A DNA stretch of 64,000 bases from Crossiella sp. S99.2 (GCF_023094165.1 NZ_JALMDK010000003.1:558001-622000); one strand, 5' to 3'. Shown: positions 8,791 through 17,910, counted from the stretch's first letter. The notes: generated by a model not told the origin, from the sequence alone. Translations and numbers: made by a program.

Positions 8791-9859
8791 TTCCACCGGT
8801 CCAGGTCGAGGACCTGACCACCGGCGAGATCATCGACGTCAGCAAGAGGGAACACGATGCTTTTTGGGCCTGGGCAAGCATCGAGGTCTTGCGGCACACC
8901 GGTGTCCGGATCGAGGAGTTGCTGGAGATCACCCACCTCGAGTTGGTGTCCTACAAGCTGCCGGACACCGGCGAGATCGTGCCGATGTTGCAGGTCGTTC
9001 CCTCGAAGAGCAACGAGGAACGGCTTCTTCTCGTCGGCCCGGAACTCGCGAGTGTCCTGGCCACCGTCATCACCCGCCTGCGGACCGAGAACGGCGGAAC
9101 AGTGCCCTCACCACCCGCTACGACCCACACGAATGCACCACCGGGCCAGCGCTGCCACACCTGCTCCAACACCGTCGCGGCTGGCGCTGGGAAGTCCCCA
9201 GCCAGAACACCATTCAGAAGTGCATCACGCAGGCATTGGCCCGGTTGAATCTCACCGACGCCGCCGGCCAGCCGCTGCGCTACACCGCCCACGACTTCCG
9301 GAGGATCTTCGCCTCGGACGCCGTCGGCAGCGGGCTTCCCGTCCACATCGTTGGCCGGCTGCTGGACCACCGGAACATCAACACCACCCAGGCCTACATG
9401 GCGATCTTCGACGAGCAGCTCGTCCGCTCCTACCGGGCCTTCCTCGACAACCGCCGTTCCCAGCGGCCCGAAGCCGAATACCGCGAACCGACCGAGGAGG
9501 AGTGGCGGGAGTTCCAACCGCACTTCCAGCTCCGCAAGCTGGAGCTGGGTGAGTGCGGCCGGCCCTACGGCACGCCCTGCAAGCACAAGCACGCCTGCAT
9601 CCGCTGCCCGAGCCTCCGCCTCGACACACGAGCCCGGCCGCGGCTGGTCGAGATCGTCGCCAACCTCCGCGACCGCATCGAGGAGGCCAAGCTCAACGGC
9701 TGGCTGGGTGAGGTCGCAGGTCTGAAGGCGAGCCTCAACGCCGCCAGCAGCAAACTTGTCAGCCTGGACCGCATGATGGAACGCGGGACCGGAGGAGGAC
9801 GCGTTCTTCTCGGCATCCCGGTGCTCGGTCCTGGCCACGCGACGGCGGAGGAAGCATGA
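8791..9859 (+). pseudogene. Tyrosine recombinase (phage-type integrase), 5'-truncated and frameshifted
   Basis: The C-terminal catalytic domain is recognisable: GVRIEELLEITH (first Arg), TAHDFRRIF (H-x-x-R), and a GRLLDHRNINTTQAY box carrying the second His and the nucleophilic Tyr, followed by a Cys/His-containing tail (CGRPYGTPCKHKHACIRCP). The N-terminal core-binding domain is missing, replaced by the ISKra4 fragment. The frame changes at about 9104-9107 (gtgccctcacc), where restoring one C rejoins the VPSKSNEE segment to TRYDPHEC. The stop overlaps the next gene by 4 nt. The gene is probably dead, although the catalytic residues survive. Confidence 0.75.
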
Positions 9860-10590
9860 CGGCCAACAACAACCCGGCCAGCGAGCCGAACTCCGAGATC
9901 AGTGCCGAGCAAGCCCGTGCTGCGATCAACACGTTGATCACCGCCTTCGACTCCCAGGTCAACGCGGGCCAATGGACGGTCCAGGCCAGCCGCGAGCAGA
10001 TGTTCACCGAGCTGTTCGGCTGGTGGGCCTGGATCAACAACAACAGCAAGCTCGTCCTGCTGGCCCACGACAACGGCCGCGGGCACGAAGCAGCCCCGAA
10101 CGTCCGGTCGATCCTGGAGCACGCCGTGTTCATGCAGTGGGTCCTCGACGATGAGGACGCGGCCAGGGCGGCCATCAGCGCCAAGGCTGACGACAACCAG
10201 CGGAAACTGTTCGACGACGCGCAGGCACAGAACTGGACCATCCCCGACGACATCTCGCGCGCGGAGCCGGTCCCGCAGACCATGCTGAGCTTCGCCGCGC
10301 TCTGCGCCCGCTACGGGGCCAAGGACTCCTACATCGCCTACCGCATGCTCTCCGCGCACGTCCACCCCAGCGCGAAGGGCACCGAGGCCTACCTCGATCT
10401 TGAGACCACCAGGGTGTTGCGGAGCTATGTCGAGCGGCCCGCGCAGCCCGACCTGGTGCTCATCGCCATCTGCCTGATCCAAACCGCCCAGGTCATGGAC
10501 TCCCTGACCTCAGACCGCCCCTTGGCCGCGACCATCAATGAGGCCAACGCCCACTTCAGCCACAGAATCACGCCCCTCACAAGGGAATGA
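9856..10590 (+). CDS. Uncharacterised protein, DUF5677-like
   Basis: 244 aa with an ATG that overlaps the integrase stop (ATGA), so it is translationally coupled to it. The protein is mostly helical, with WWAWINNNSKLVLLAHD, a RSILEHAVFMQWVLDD segment and AHVHPSAKG near residue 174. This layout resembles DUF5677-type proteins often found beside integrases and in defence islands. No catalytic site is assigned. Coupling to the integrase suggests an accessory gene of that element. The reading frame is intact even though its neighbours are decayed. The family assignment is from memory. Confidence 0.6.
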   Translation: MTANNNPASEPNSEISAEQARAAINTLITAFDSQVNAGQWTVQASREQMFTELFGWWAWINNNSKLVLLAHDNGRGHEAAPNVRSILEHAVFMQWVLDDEDAARAAISAKADDNQRKLFDDAQAQNWTIPDDISRAEPVPQTMLSFAALCARYGAKDSYIAYRMLSAHVHPSAKGTEAYLDLETTRVLRSYVERPAQPDLVLIAICLIQTAQVMDSLTSDRPLAATINEANAHFSHRITPLTRE

Positions 10591-10625
10591 CACTCGGCAC
10601 CAGCGCGTGTTAGTCCGGCTAAAGC

Positions 10626-10814
10626 GCATGGTGAAGAAGCAGCAGATGCGCTGGTCACCGCGCGGCGCGCACCTGCTGCCCCAGCGGCGCACCCGGGTGC
10701 TGAACCACGACCTGGCCGCGGACTTCGGCCGCTGGTACCCCGGCTTCACCGCCCCGGATCAACCGGCCGAACTCGCGGCCTGACCGCCGTTCCCACGGAG
10801 TTCACCAGTCTCCT
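10626..10814 (+). mobile_element. ISKra4-family transposase 3' end and element terminus (copy 1)
   Basis: RMVKKQQMRWSPRGAHLL through DLAADFGRWYPGF matches the C terminus of the copy-2 transposase, with a stop at 10781-10783. The sequence then runs ttcccacggagttcaccagtctcc, matching the terminus seen at 23801 (reverse complement) and at about 26655. It is the second half of the element split at 8790. Confidence 0.75.
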
Positions 10815-10815
10815 A

Positions 10816-11030
10816 ATGCACCGGGTGGTCTTCGGGCAGGAGGTCGCCTTCCAAGGCCACCCGCGTCCCGCTGGCGGTCTCGTGGGGCTGGTGCCGATGA
10901 TCTCGGCAACGGCGCGCACCAGGCCCTCGCCGACGATAAGCGCGAAGCGCTGTCGCGCGGCCTTCTCCGCCGCCATCTTCCGCACTCCCCTGCCCGCCTC
11001 CCACGCCTCCTGTTCGGTCATACGCGGGAA
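10816..11030 (-). pseudogene. Fragment of an unrecognised conserved protein
   Basis: The minus strand reads MTEQEAWEAGRGVRKMAAE, then an ARQRFALIVGEGLVRAVAEI segment. After a frame change it continues as GTRVALEGDLLPEDHPVH with a stop near 10816. Composition and periodicity look like genuine coding sequence from a longer actinobacterial protein, but I cannot name it. It sits between the ISKra4 terminus and the immunity gene. Confidence 0.35.
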
Positions 11031-11252
11031 GTAGCCGACAGAGGGCCTGCCCAGAACGTCATTGCCCTGGGGGGACGGCCGCCGCGGCCGTCAAACGGCT
11101 CGCCTGCCCGCTGTGCGCGGCCCCGCCGGGCAATGCGCGCCGGACCCGCGCGGGGACGGTCGCGGCGAAGTACCGCCCCGGCCGCTTCACTCTCGTGCCG
11201 ACGCTGCGTGAGGAACTCAGGGCGCCCCTCTCCCAACCGTTGGCCCGACAAC

Positions 11253-11843
11253 TCACAGGGACCGGTCGACCTGGAGAATCTGCTCGTCCAACCGGCGCCC
11301 GTAGGACCCGTGTTCGGTGTCCCACAGGGCTTTGAACCACAGCCCGGCGAACCCGGACTTCTCGAACTCACGCACGATCTCTTCGGTGTAGAAGATCTCC
11401 CCGGCAGGCATCTGCGGAATCTTGAACACGGAACGCGGCGGGACGAGCTCCGGCCGGAACACCGGAGTCTCGATTCGCATGATCCGCCCGGAACTCTGGA
11501 ACCGGATGATCTCCGAGGCCTCCTCGTCCAGTGCGTCAACCACGTTCAGCACGTTGAGCAGAGCCAGCCGGGCGTCGGGGAACCGCGCGGGCAGCAGTTC
11601 CCCGAACTCGGCGAGCAACGGCGCGAGCACGTCGATCGCCCGATCCTTCAGCAGCAGTGTCAGCGACATGTACCAGGGAAAGTCCGACGGCCCGTCACCC
11701 TTCTCCCGCACCGGCTCCATATCGACGGGCTCCCAGGCGTTCGCCAGCGGAACGGCCTCGAGACGCAGGCGTTCGTGGTCGTCCTCGTGCACGGGCATGG
11801 CCCATTCGAAGTCGGTGCGAGGCGCTGCGACGAAGATCCTCAT
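11253..11843 (-). CDS. Imm11-like (DUF1629) immunity protein
   Basis: 196 aa, starting 13 nt after the stop of the HINT/AHH toxin gene on the same strand. It shows the layout of the Imm11/DUF1629 family: LAPLLAEFGELLPARF, then ALLNVLNVVDALDEEASEI, then VFKIPQMPAGEIFYTEE and a C-terminal FAGLWFKALWD. In polymorphic toxin systems such proteins bind and neutralise the toxin of the adjacent gene. It is presumably cytoplasmic, with no signal peptide or TM segment. The pairing is inferred from position and family; the reading frame is intact. Confidence 0.75.
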   Translation of the reverse strand: MRIFVAAPRTDFEWAMPVHEDDHERLRLEAVPLANAWEPVDMEPVREKGDGPSDFPWYMSLTLLLKDRAIDVLAPLLAEFGELLPARFPDARLALLNVLNVVDALDEEASEIIRFQSSGRIMRIETPVFRPELVPPRSVFKIPQMPAGEIFYTEEIVREFEKSGFAGLWFKALWDTEHGSYGRRLDEQILQVDRSL

Positions 11844-11856
11844 GAACTCTCCTTGG

Positions 11857-13905
11857 TCACGGCCAGTTACCGACCTTCAGGGAGTTCCTGATTTTAGCCA
11901 GGATCTCGAAGACCTCGTCGGCCGATCTCGCCTGAGCCAGTTCGTTGTTGACCGCCTTGTAGTAGGCGTCGCGGAAGGTCTTGTTGTGCGTTCCTACTCC
12001 CTTCGGGTTGGAGATCTGCGGGTTCTGCGGCAGGTAGATGCCGTTGCGGGCGTCGTTGATGTCGATACCGAACCTCTTCAGCAAGGCCTGCGCGGGCGCC
12101 GCCTTCTTCGCCGTGCTCGGCACGATGTGGTGTGCCTGCCAACCGGGTCCGGGCCTGGTCTCGCCCTGCTTCGCGAGATTCTTGGCGAGCTCGCGGGCGT
12201 TCTTCGAGCAGGTGTCGTTGTGTGCCAGCAGCTCGAACTCACCAGCACGCACGTAGTACGTGTGGAATGTGGAGACGGTCAGGTTGTAGACAGTCTGGGG
12301 AGCCTGATAGGCAAGGTTGTCGATGACGCGGACGGGTCTGTTGCCGGGGAGGCTGGTGAGTGTTTTGCCGGGGCGCAGGTCGCCGGCCTTGATCCAGGCC
12401 CGTAGTTCGGCGTCGAAGAACGGATGGTTACTGGTCGCGGTGAGGGTGGCGGTGTGTTGGCCATCAGAAAGGGTGAGTTGGGCGAGTTGTTTCTGGCCGG
12501 TGCCGGTGATCTGGGCGAGGACGGGACGGGCGGTGGTGGAGCCGGTGTTGGGATCGGTGGCGCGGACCTGGGTACCGGCGGTGACCTGTTCGATCGGGCG
12601 AGTGGTGCCATCGGCGAGCAGGACCAGTGTGCCGGCGACAAAGCTGTTGGACTCGTCGCACGCCGGGGAGTTCCTCTCCTCCTCTTGTTGACTGAGGAGT
12701 CCGTCGATCTCGGTTCGGGCCGAGGCCAGTGCGGTGACCTGGACCTGGCTCCGTCCGATCCAGTTGTACGGGACCGCACGGCCGGTGGCCCTTGACTGTG
12801 CTTCGGCCTGGGCCTTGAGGTCGGCGATGATCGCGCCGCCCTGGGGGGCGGAGCAGGACATCTGGGCGCTGACGGTGTTCCCGGCGACGGGGACAGAGGC
12901 CGGTGGGCTGGTGCAGGAGCCCGCGTTGCGGCCGTTGACGGTGAAAGCCACGCTCATGGTGACCGTGACCTGACCGGAGGCGACGCGGACATTGGGACTG
13001 CGCGGGTCCAGCTTCCCGGTAAACGACGCCATCGCCGTGCAGCCCGCGAGGCTGCACTCCACATCGCCGGCCTTGTTGGCGACGTCGAAGCGGAAGCTGC
13101 CGTCCACGGCGTCGGCGAGCTGCTTGGTCCTCTCGGCCAGGGTGTCGTACATCCGGTCGACGAGGTCGGCCTCCACGATGGGGGTCAGGTCGACGCCTTC
13201 GGAGCCGGAGATGAGCGGGTCCGCTCTGGTCGGGACCGCCGTCATCGAGATGAGTCGTGACGGCGGCAGGTTCAGCAGGCCGTACGGTTCCAGGCGCAGC
13301 ACGCGGTAGGGGGCGTGCTTGGCTACAAACAGGCTGCCTGCCGAGGTCTCGGCGCGCAGCGCCTCGACGCCGTTCGCGGTGTAGGAGGGAAGGTCTGCGT
13401 CGTCCGGGGATGGCAGGTCGGGTAGCTCGTCCAAGGCGGTGGACAGGCGCTCGGCCAGCTTGATCGGCGACCCGAACTCCGCGAGCGGTTCACCGTAGAC
13501 CGAGTAGTCCGAGGCATCCCCGGTTCGCCACTTCTTCTCGTTGGGCAGGGCTGGTCGGGTTTGGCTCGCCTCGGGTGTGGGTTTGGCGTAGAACATGCCG
13601 TCGACGGTCAGCACTTCCCGCTTGCTGCCCATCCAGTCGAAGGTGCCGAACTGGTGCCCGTACTCGGTGGTCGTGATGTCCCGTTTCCCGAGCCTGGCGA
13701 CCGTGGCGTCGGTGTAGCGCACCCCTCTGGCCGCGGAGAGTGCGGCCACCGCCTGCTCGAAGGCCGACCGGTCCCGTGCTGGGGCTGGCCAGGTCAGCCA
13801 GACGGTCAGCCCGGCCACCAGCGCGAGCACCAAGCCGATTCCGCCGAAGACCAGCGTTCGTCGGATCCGGGGTCTGATGGGCTGGGTGATCTCCGGTTCG
13901 GTCAT
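11857..13905 (-). CDS. Membrane-anchored polymorphic toxin with pretoxin-HINT and AHH nuclease domains
   Basis: 682 aa from the ATG at 13903-13905, which has a strong GGAGGGGAAC site; the open frame extends 38 codons upstream without support. Order: cytoplasmic tail, one TM segment (about 18-38), a large extracytoplasmic region with paired cysteines (about 40-410), a pretoxin-HINT domain starting SFVAGTLVLLADGTTRPI near 420 and ending FHTYYVRAGEFELLAHND near 570, then a C-terminal AHH/HNH-superfamily nuclease (WQAHHIVPSTAKKAA near 592, with later NGIYLPQN and HNKTFRDAYYKAV). HINT domains self-cleave to release the toxin. AHH domains are predicted DNA/RNA nucleases. The Imm11-like gene follows immediately. 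All key motifs appear present. Confidence 0.85.
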   Translation of the reverse strand: MTEPEITQPIRPRIRRTLVFGGIGLVLALVAGLTVWLTWPAPARDRSAFEQAVAALSAARGVRYTDATVARLGKRDITTTEYGHQFGTFDWMGSKREVLTVDGMFYAKPTPEASQTRPALPNEKKWRTGDASDYSVYGEPLAEFGSPIKLAERLSTALDELPDLPSPDDADLPSYTANGVEALRAETSAGSLFVAKHAPYRVLRLEPYGLLNLPPSRLISMTAVPTRADPLISGSEGVDLTPIVEADLVDRMYDTLAERTKQLADAVDGSFRFDVANKAGDVECSLAGCTAMASFTGKLDPRSPNVRVASGQVTVTMSVAFTVNGRNAGSCTSPPASVPVAGNTVSAQMSCSAPQGGAIIADLKAQAEAQSRATGRAVPYNWIGRSQVQVTALASARTEIDGLLSQQEEERNSPACDESNSFVAGTLVLLADGTTRPIEQVTAGTQVRATDPNTGSTTARPVLAQITGTGQKQLAQLTLSDGQHTATLTATSNHPFFDAELRAWIKAGDLRPGKTLTSLPGNRPVRVIDNLAYQAPQTVYNLTVSTFHTYYVRAGEFELLAHNDTCSKNARELAKNLAKQGETRPGPGWQAHHIVPSTAKKAAPAQALLKRFGIDINDARNGIYLPQNPQISNPKGVGTHNKTFRDAYYKAVNNELAQARSADEVFEILAKIRNSLKVGNWP

Positions 13906-14006
13906 GTTCCCCTCCGCGGTACGGCCGAGGGGCAAGGAGAGCAGCGCGGCGGAGGGGAAGACATCGGCACATGTGCTGATATCGCCCAGCGGTGAGCGTT
14001 CCCGGG

Positions 14007-14400
14007 ATGGAGCTGGCAATTCTCATCGCGCTAGAGGCCTCGGGCAAGACGACGTTCTACAGACAAGGCCTAACTGCCATGCACGAGCCCGTCAGCCAAA
14101 ACGACTATCCGCGCGCCCGGCACTGGCAGCGCAGCCAGCTCCGCCTGATCGAGGAGGCATTGGCCGAGGGCTGAGACGTGGCCATGGACAACACCAACCC
14201 GGACGCCGTGATCGCGCGCTGCCGCTGGTCAAGCTGGACCGCGCGTACGGAGCCCGGGTGGTGGCCTACTGGTTCCCGCCCGACGCGGTGGGCTCGGTGC
14301 CGCGGACCTGGGCACCAGTGGACGTTCGTGCCGTCCTGCCTCCTGGAGACCGCCGTCCCGTGGTTTTCAGCGGTCTTCCACCTCCGCGGAGGTGCTCACC
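14007..14400 (+). pseudogene. AAA/P-loop kinase-like ATPase remnant
   Basis: MELAILIALEASGKTTFYRQ is a P-loop (GxxxSGKTT-like, with A for the first G) followed by an RQ.QLIEEAL-type segment, as in small polynucleotide-kinase-like AAA ATPases. A TGA at 14172-14174 interrupts the frame (EALAEG-stop-DVAMDNTNP), and the expected continuation YGARVVAYWFPPDAVGS is found in another frame. At least one nonsense mutation and one frameshift are therefore present. Function is lost or doubtful. Confidence 0.6.
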
Positions 14401-15460
14401 AATGGACGGGCAAGGCGGTGAGCGCCCGCATCATCGGTGTCACCACCTGGGTCGGTTCGACGCACGGATCCGCCAGACGCAGGCCAGGTGCCCCGCGGAG
14501 CAGCACCTCCAGGGCGACCTGGACTTCCACCCTGGCCAGGTGCGCACCAAGGCAGTGATGGGTGCCGTGGCCGAAGGACAGGTGACGGGGGTGGTCGCGG
14601 GTGGTCAGGAAGGCGTCCGGGTCGTCGATGGCGGTCGGGTCACGGTTGGCCAGAGGCAGCGCGGCCACGACGCGGTCGCCAGCGACGACCCGGATGTCGC
14701 CAAGTTCTAGGCCAGTCGTGGCCACCCGGGACATGGTGTGGTTGGCCGCTGGGCTATGCCGGAAGTTCTCCTCCACCACGCCGGAGAGCATCGCCGGGTC
14801 GGCCCGCAGCCGCTCCCACAGTTCGGGGCGGCGCAACAGGCACAGTGCCGCGTGGCCAATCTGGGCGGCGGAGAGCGCATGGCCGTCGAAGAACAGGGAG
14901 GCCGCCAGGCCGGTGAGATCCTCGTGGCTGAGGCCGCCGTCACGGTGGGCGATCAGCAGGTCAGCGAACAGGCCGGTCGGCGGGCACTGCTGGTCTGCGA
15001 GCAGGTCGGTGATCTCGGCGTGCAAGCCGAGTTCGGCCAGGTGGGTGGCTGCCGGATCCCGGCCCGCGACCCGTAGACGTGCCTCGGCCAGGTCGCGTAC
15101 GGCTGCGCGCCGGTGTCCTGGCACGCCGAGTAGCTCGCACTGGGCGGCGAAGGTCAGCGGGGTGCAGTACTCGGTGAGTAGGTCGCCTGCCTGGCTGCGG
15201 CCGCGGGCCTGGGCGAGCAGGTCTTCGGCGTATGCGGTGATCACCGGCCGGAGCGCCTCCACCCGGCGGGCGGAGAACGCACCGCCGATGAGGGTGCGGA
15301 TCTCGGTGTGCCGGGGCGGGTCCATCTCGGTGATCGACATCCGCAGGGCCGGCCCGGTGAGCTGTCCGTGTTGTTCAGGGAGATGACGGGTGAATCTGTT
15401 GTCCCGCAACAGGTCCTTCGTCGCTTGATAGCCGGAGATCAGCCAGGTCCGCACTACGTG
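14396..15460 (-). pseudogene. Cytochrome P450 lacking its N-terminus
   Basis: Homology starts at VRTWLISGYQATKDLLRD and runs to the C terminus. Features are an ExxR box (EENFR), the heme-binding loop FGHGTHHCLGAHLARVE with the ligand Cys, and an I-helix reading LFFDGHALSAAQI, where the usual acid-alcohol pair is replaced. The open frame continues upstream to 15643, but those residues are low-complexity and unlike P450. About 40-50 N-terminal residues are missing, and the join at about 15460-15480 abuts a ribD tail on the other strand. Most likely a truncated gene at a recombination junction. The atypical I-helix also occurs in some P450s of peptide biosynthesis, so it need not be decay. Confidence 0.7.
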
Positions 15461-15485
15461 CACTATAGACAGAGGAGAAGTTCGA

Positions 15486-15790
15486 GCCGAACTGCTGCAA
15501 CTGCTTCGCACTGGGCGCGGCCTTGACGTTCGTGCTCTTCTGGCCGGGTTGTACGAACGCGGCGTGCAGGCCGTGCTCCTTGAGCGTGGGCCAACTTTGG
15601 CCGGTTCGTTTGTCTCCATGGGCGTGATCGATCGGGTGATCAACTACGGGCACCCGCGTTGCTCGGCGCGGGGAAGCCTGGTCTCGGAGACGCGGGCATC
15701 ACCACCATGGCCGACATCGTGCGCCTGGAAGTGGTACGGGTCGACATGAGCGGACCGGACGTCCGCATCATCGCCTGCTCGCACCGGTAG
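15486..15790 (+). pseudogene. 3' fragment of a RibD-like reductase gene
   Basis: Reads LLQLLRTGRGLDVRALLAG, then RGVQAVLLERGPTLAGSF and MGVIDRVINY, typical of the C-terminal RibD/dihydrofolate-reductase-like domain. A one-base loss at about 15649 shifts the frame; restoring it continues as APALLGAGKPGLGDAG to IIACSHR and a TAG at 15788-15790. The 5' two-thirds is absent. A hairpin terminator follows at 15894-15926. Confidence 0.65.
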
Positions 15791-15893
15791 ACGCGCCGCG
15801 TTGGCTCGGTCGGGCGAGGTCACCGGCTTCACACCAGGCTGGGCGTATGCCCGACTACCCTGGACGCCCCCCGGATGGGCCCTCCTGGGGAGC

Positions 15894-15926
15894 GCTGGTC
15901 CACCTCCTCCCCCCTGGTGGACCAGC
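15894..15926 (+). terminator. Strong hairpin after the ribD fragment
   Basis: GCTGGTCCACC and GGTGGACCAGC form a perfect 11-bp stem around an 11-nt C-rich loop, with partial extension by flanking ggggagc/gtcccc. There is no T-run, as usual for actinomycete terminators. Position downstream of the ribD stop supports the call. Confidence 0.6.
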
Positions 15927-16015
15927 GTCCCCGCCACAACAGAACACCTTGATCAGGTAGGCGTCAGGTCCAGGACGCGGAGTTCCGTACTACGTCCTGA
16001 CCTCGCCGCCGGGGG

Positions 16016-17080
16016 CTAGCTGTACTGACCGGAGAGGTTAGGAATGCGGCTGGCGGGTGGTAGGCCTTTGAGTGCGGTGTGACCGCGGTGGTGATTGTAG
16101 AGATGTAGCCACTGCGGGAACGCCTCGCGGCGTTGGGTCTCGGTGCGGTAGGGGCGGGCGTAGGCCCATTCCTCGCGCAGGGTGCGGTTGAAGCGTTCGA
16201 CCTTGCCGTTGGTTTGTGGCCGGTAGGGACGGGTGCGTTTGTGGGTGATGCCCGCCTCGGCGAGGGTGTCGCGCCAGAGCCGTGAGCGGTAGCAGGAACC
16301 GTTGTCGGTCAGGACCCGTTCGACGATGATTCCGTTGGCGTGGAAGAAGGTCTGTGCTCGTTGCCAGAATCCGGTGGCGGTTTCCTTGGTCTCATCGGCG
16401 AGGATCTCGGTGTAGGCTAGGCGGGAGTGGTCGTCGACGGCGTTGTGCAGGTAGCTGTAGCCGAGGTTGGCGCGGCTGCTGATCTTGCGAGGTCGGGTGG
16501 GGTCCCGGTGTGCGGAACTGTTGCGCTTGCCTGTGCCTCTGCCGTGGATCTTGTGGCCGCCGCCGTCGGGAATGTTGCCCAGCTTTTTGATGTCGACGTG
16601 GACGAGTTCGCCGGGCGTGGCGCGTTCATAGCGCCGCACCGGCTGCCCGGTGGCTCGGTCCACGTGCCTCAAGCGGGCCAGGCCGTAGCGGGTCAGGACC
16701 CGGTGCACGGTCGAGGGCACCAACCTCAGCAGGTAGGCGATCCGCGCCGGTCCCCACCGTCGCGCCAGCCGGAGTTTGATGATCCGCCGTTCGGTCCGGG
16801 TCGAGGTCCGACGCGGGCTTGACAGCGGACGTGAGGACCGATCGGCCATGCCCGCCACACCCAGCTCGCGGTAGCGGCCGGCCCAGCGTTGCGCGGTGCT
16901 GACTGAAACCTGGAACCGCTCGGCGGCCCGTCGTAGTGGCCAGCCGTCGTCGATGACACACCGGGCCAGGCGCAGCCTGCCCAGCTCGGACAGTGGTGCG
17001 TTAGCGTGAGTAATCGAGGGCCTCCTGGCTAGCCGGTGCAGATGTCGCAATCCACACCGAACCTGGAGGCCCTCCCTCAT
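16016..17080 (-). CDS. IS481-family transposase
   Basis: 354 aa from the furthest ATG; the conserved part starts around residue 24 (ITHANAPLSELGRLRL), where no standard start codon is seen. Order: N-terminal HTH (WPLRRAAERFQVSVSTAQRW), a second HTH (GPARIAYLLRLVPSTVHRVL), then an rve/DDE integrase core with HVDIKKLG, a DDHSRLAYTEIL segment, VLTDNGSCYRS and a KVERFNRTLREEW segment, giving a complete D-D-E triad. The TAG stop lies in the left flanking CTAG, outside the terminal repeat, so the last codon and the stop come from the target site. Probably functional or recently so. Confidence 0.85.
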   Translation of the reverse strand: MREGLQVRCGLRHLHRLARRPSITHANAPLSELGRLRLARCVIDDGWPLRRAAERFQVSVSTAQRWAGRYRELGVAGMADRSSRPLSSPRRTSTRTERRIIKLRLARRWGPARIAYLLRLVPSTVHRVLTRYGLARLRHVDRATGQPVRRYERATPGELVHVDIKKLGNIPDGGGHKIHGRGTGKRNSSAHRDPTRPRKISSRANLGYSYLHNAVDDHSRLAYTEILADETKETATGFWQRAQTFFHANGIIVERVLTDNGSCYRSRLWRDTLAEAGITHKRTRPYRPQTNGKVERFNRTLREEWAYARPYRTETQRREAFPQWLHLYNHHRGHTALKGLPPASRIPNLSGQYS

Positions 17081-17134
17081 TCCAAGATCATCCGATCACG
17101 TGTCGGACCGTTCGCAACCTCGCTGGGCAGTACA
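16021..17134 (-). mobile_element. IS481-family insertion sequence
   Basis: The ends are imperfect inverted repeats starting TGTACTGACCGGAGAGGTT at 16021 and, reverse complemented, TGTACTGCCCAGCGAGGTT ending at 17134. The TGT start is usual for the family. Length is 1114 bp. The left flank is gctagc, containing the CTAG target known for IS481; the right flank (ccagcc) does not match, so the target duplication has drifted or been lost. A second 10-bp inverted repeat (17016-17025 and 17065-17074) lies near the transposase start. Confidence 0.8.
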
Positions 17135-17772
17135 CCAGCCGGCTGGATATCAACCGCCCTGCGCTCCTACACCCTCACCGCCCTCGACACCGGGTTCTTC
17201 CCCTCCACCAACGAAAGGGGCTCGCGTCCTCCCGCCGACCGGGCTCGCCCCAGCCACTCCCGTCAAGGGCGGTTCCCTCCAGATTCGATGGGCGCCACGC
17301 TGGGGCTGCTCCTTGATGCGCGTGGTTGCCCTCGGGGGGGCGACGGGAGCATGCGAACCCTGGGCCACCCACCCCTCAGCGACTTCGGCGCCCAGCGGCC
17401 GGCGCCCAGCGCAACTCAGGGAGTGGGAGACCGATGAATTCCATGGGATCGGCCAGTGGAGTGCCACCGAAGCCGGCGGCAGGACGAATGTGGTCCGGTC
17501 ACCCAGCTGGTTGCGGCCGCCGTCTTGGGGTGCCAGGACAACCCGGGGTGTTTCCAATGTTTTAGGGTCTGACCAGCAGCTATACGGACAGAATCCGAGC
17601 CTGAACGGGGACGTGGTGCTGCCGGTCGCGGTAGGCACGCTCCTGACGGCCCCTGCTGCAGTACGCGCGCGGGTGCCCGGTCGCCGGGCCGGAGACCGCC
17701 GCCCTGCACACCGCGCAGACCGGCGCCAACGCCTCCGCCATAACTACCGGGACCCCCGTCACCCAAGGTTGG
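17135..17772. other. 638-bp stretch, mostly without a gene
   Basis: Short ORFs on both strands lack recognisable features. The one coding-like trace is on the minus strand at about 17582-17740, reading APVCAVCRAAVSGPATGHP and then YCSRGRQERAYRDRQ, a small C-x-x-C zinc-finger-like peptide of the kind often seen in actinomycete mobile elements. It has no clear start and I treat it as debris. Confidence 0.4.
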
Positions 17773-17910
17773 TCAGTGGGGAATGAGGTCATCAGGGTTG
17801 ACGCCGTTGGCGGCGAAGAACTCCTTGCATGCTTGTTCCAGCGCTTCGTACTCGTCGCCTCCACGGTTGACCAGGGCAACGAGTGCTTGCGCCGCAGTAG
17901 CGCACAACAC
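17773..17910 (-). CDS. Possible 45-aa small protein
   Basis: GTG start (17908-17910), TGA stop (17773-17775). The reading ATAAQALVALVNRGGDEYEA through EQACKEFFAANGVNPDDLIP has amphipathic, coding-like composition and an acidic C terminus. It could be a genuine small gene or the tail of a decayed longer one. I do not recognise it. Confidence 0.35.
   Translation of the reverse strand: MLCATAAQALVALVNRGGDEYEALEQACKEFFAANGVNPDDLIPH

Noticed and set aside
8951..9838. 295-aa minus-strand ORF over the tyrosine recombinase remnant
   Set aside because: The plus strand carries the integrase catalytic motifs; the minus ORF is an antisense artefact.
13906..14019. Longer N-terminus of the HINT/AHH toxin (start at 14019)
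   Set aside because: The ATG at 13905 has a strong ribosome site and gives a normal cytoplasmic tail before the TM helix; the extra 38 residues are non-conserved in character.
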